From Treponema sp. (GTDB lineage: Bacteria; Spirochaetota; Spirochaetia; Treponematales; Treponemataceae): 64,000 nucleotides of DNA. The notes under the pieces are model-generated. The model searched no databases and was not told the origin of the DNA. It worked only from the letters and a program-made list of their open reading frames with translations. The position numbers and the translations under genes are program-made. The stretch is from NCBI GenBank assembly GCA_017616165.1, contig JAFZYR010000042.1, positions 1 through 64,000 of the forward strand, read 5' to 3'. Position 1 is the first letter of the stretch; each line of letters begins with the position of its first letter. Below are positions 63,632 through 64,000 of this stretch, in pieces.

Positions 63632-63660
63632 TAGATTGCCGCGCTTCGCTCGCAATGACA
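63632..63660. repeat. CATTGCGAG-family repeat unit (inverted)
   Basis: AGATTGCCGCGCTTCGCTCG then CAATGACA: same family as 10476, in reverse orientation. Confidence 0.75.
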
Positions 63661-63664
63661 GGTC

Positions 63665-63685
63665 ATGCCGAACTTGTTTCGGCAT
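63665..63685. terminator. Hairpin between converging genes
   Basis: ATGCCGAA pairs with TTTCGGCAT around CTTG; it ends exactly before the stop codon of the helicase gene on the minus strand, as the 36825-36845 hairpin does before its gene. It lacks a long T-run. Confidence 0.6.
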
Positions 63686-64000
63686 CTATTTTCTGGCTTT
63701 CAACTTTTCCAGAAAGTCTCCCAGCATGTCGGCGGCTTCTTCTTCGGTAAGCTGCTTTGGCTCGTGATATTCAATCAGGTTTTGAGGAATCTCATCCAAA
63801 AAGCGGCTAGGGGTACATTCATTTATCATATTCATGCGCTTGCGCTTCTGGCACGACGAAATAAACAGCTTGTCGCGGGCACGTGTAATGGCAACATAAA
63901 AAAGGCGGCGCTCTTCTTCTACATCTCCGCCGTTTTCTTCTACCGAGCGGGCATGCGGAATAAGTCCTTCTTCGGCACCTGCAATAAACACAACCGGAAA
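63686..64000 (-). CDS. UvrD/PcrA/Rep-type DNA helicase, C-terminal part
   Basis: The frame enters from beyond the window end (reading FPVVFIAGAEEGLIPH) and ends at TAG 63686. The conserved ending of UvrD-like superfamily 1 helicases is plain: AGAEEGLIPHARS, EEERRLFYVAITRARDKL (motif VI with Arg), then SRFLDEIP. Only about 105 residues are visible, so UvrD, PcrA and Rep cannot be told apart. These enzymes unwind DNA 3'-5' in repair and replication restart. Confidence 0.9.
   Translation of the reverse strand, partial: FPVVFIAGAEEGLIPHARSVEENGGDVEEERRLFYVAITRARDKLFISSCQKRKRMNMINECTPSRFLDEIPQNLIEYHEPKQLTEEEAADMLGDFLEKLKARK

Overview
The window is an AT-leaning bacterial chromosome segment from a spirochaete, most likely a Treponema. 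The marks are a flaA flagellar sheath gene, a spiro-SPASM radical SAM protein, very large surface lipoproteins, BspA-type repeats, Rpn-family remnants, and the block amidase / GerM-like / flaA ... HU / lnt / bactofilin / rho ... rpmE. That block recalls gene order I remember from T. pallidum (from memory, not checked). No prophage, IS element, rRNA, CRISPR array or replication origin was seen.

Layout. 1-1641: end of an unknown gene, the chaperone hslO, a long palindrome, and tmRNA with a textbook promoter and terminator. 1658-9522 (minus strand): a signalling cluster with a lipoprotein/7TM SpoIIE phosphatase, an RsbW-like ATPase, an RsbV-like STAS protein and a GAF-SpoIIE phosphatase, followed upstream by a ParB-like protein, a metallophosphoesterase and a TPR protein with an Mrr-like tail. 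9660-12673: two TPR/coiled-coil envelope proteins. 12674-16092 (minus): mutL-xseB-xseA, tightly coupled; the MutL linker is filled with palindromic repeat DNA. 16151-24204: overlapping genes for spiro-SPASM, a glycosyltransferase-like protein, a cytidylyltransferase/PseG/methyltransferase fusion, an ATP-grasp protein, a murein amidase and a GerM-like protein, running into flaA with its own promoter.

25598-36790: a RelA-like synthetase with TPRs, tRNA-Glu, a DinG-type helicase, plsC, a small zinc ribbon, rpsT, HU, lnt, bactofilin, rho, purA and rpmE. rpmE has a 120-nt leader that can fold into a long-range stem. 36846-39656: an RlmK-like methyltransferase, a membrane protein and a decayed Rpn nuclease. 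39815-45445: accessory lipoproteins and small unknowns, including a retropepsin-like protein. 45586-47229: a DEAD-box helicase. 47319-61942: a three-gene surface locus with two barrel/transglutaminase-like/TPR paralogues (one with an active-site Cys and His, one without) and a 3176-residue lipoprotein with a C-terminal membrane anchor. 61970-64000: a YbiT-like ABC-F protein with a damaged second ATP site, then the end of a UvrD/PcrA helicase.

Two kinds of short palindromic repeat are scattered through the window. A CATTGCGAG family sits only between genes. A GGTCCCTGAG/CTCAGGGACC family sits inside the coding linkers of MutL and the DEAD-box helicase, and a related 70-bp palindromic element is duplicated in the transglutaminase-like surface protein. 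Good sigma-70 promoters (TTGACx, 17 bp, TATATT/GATAAT/TATAAT) precede tmRNA, flaA, tRNA-Glu, rpsT, rpmE and some others.
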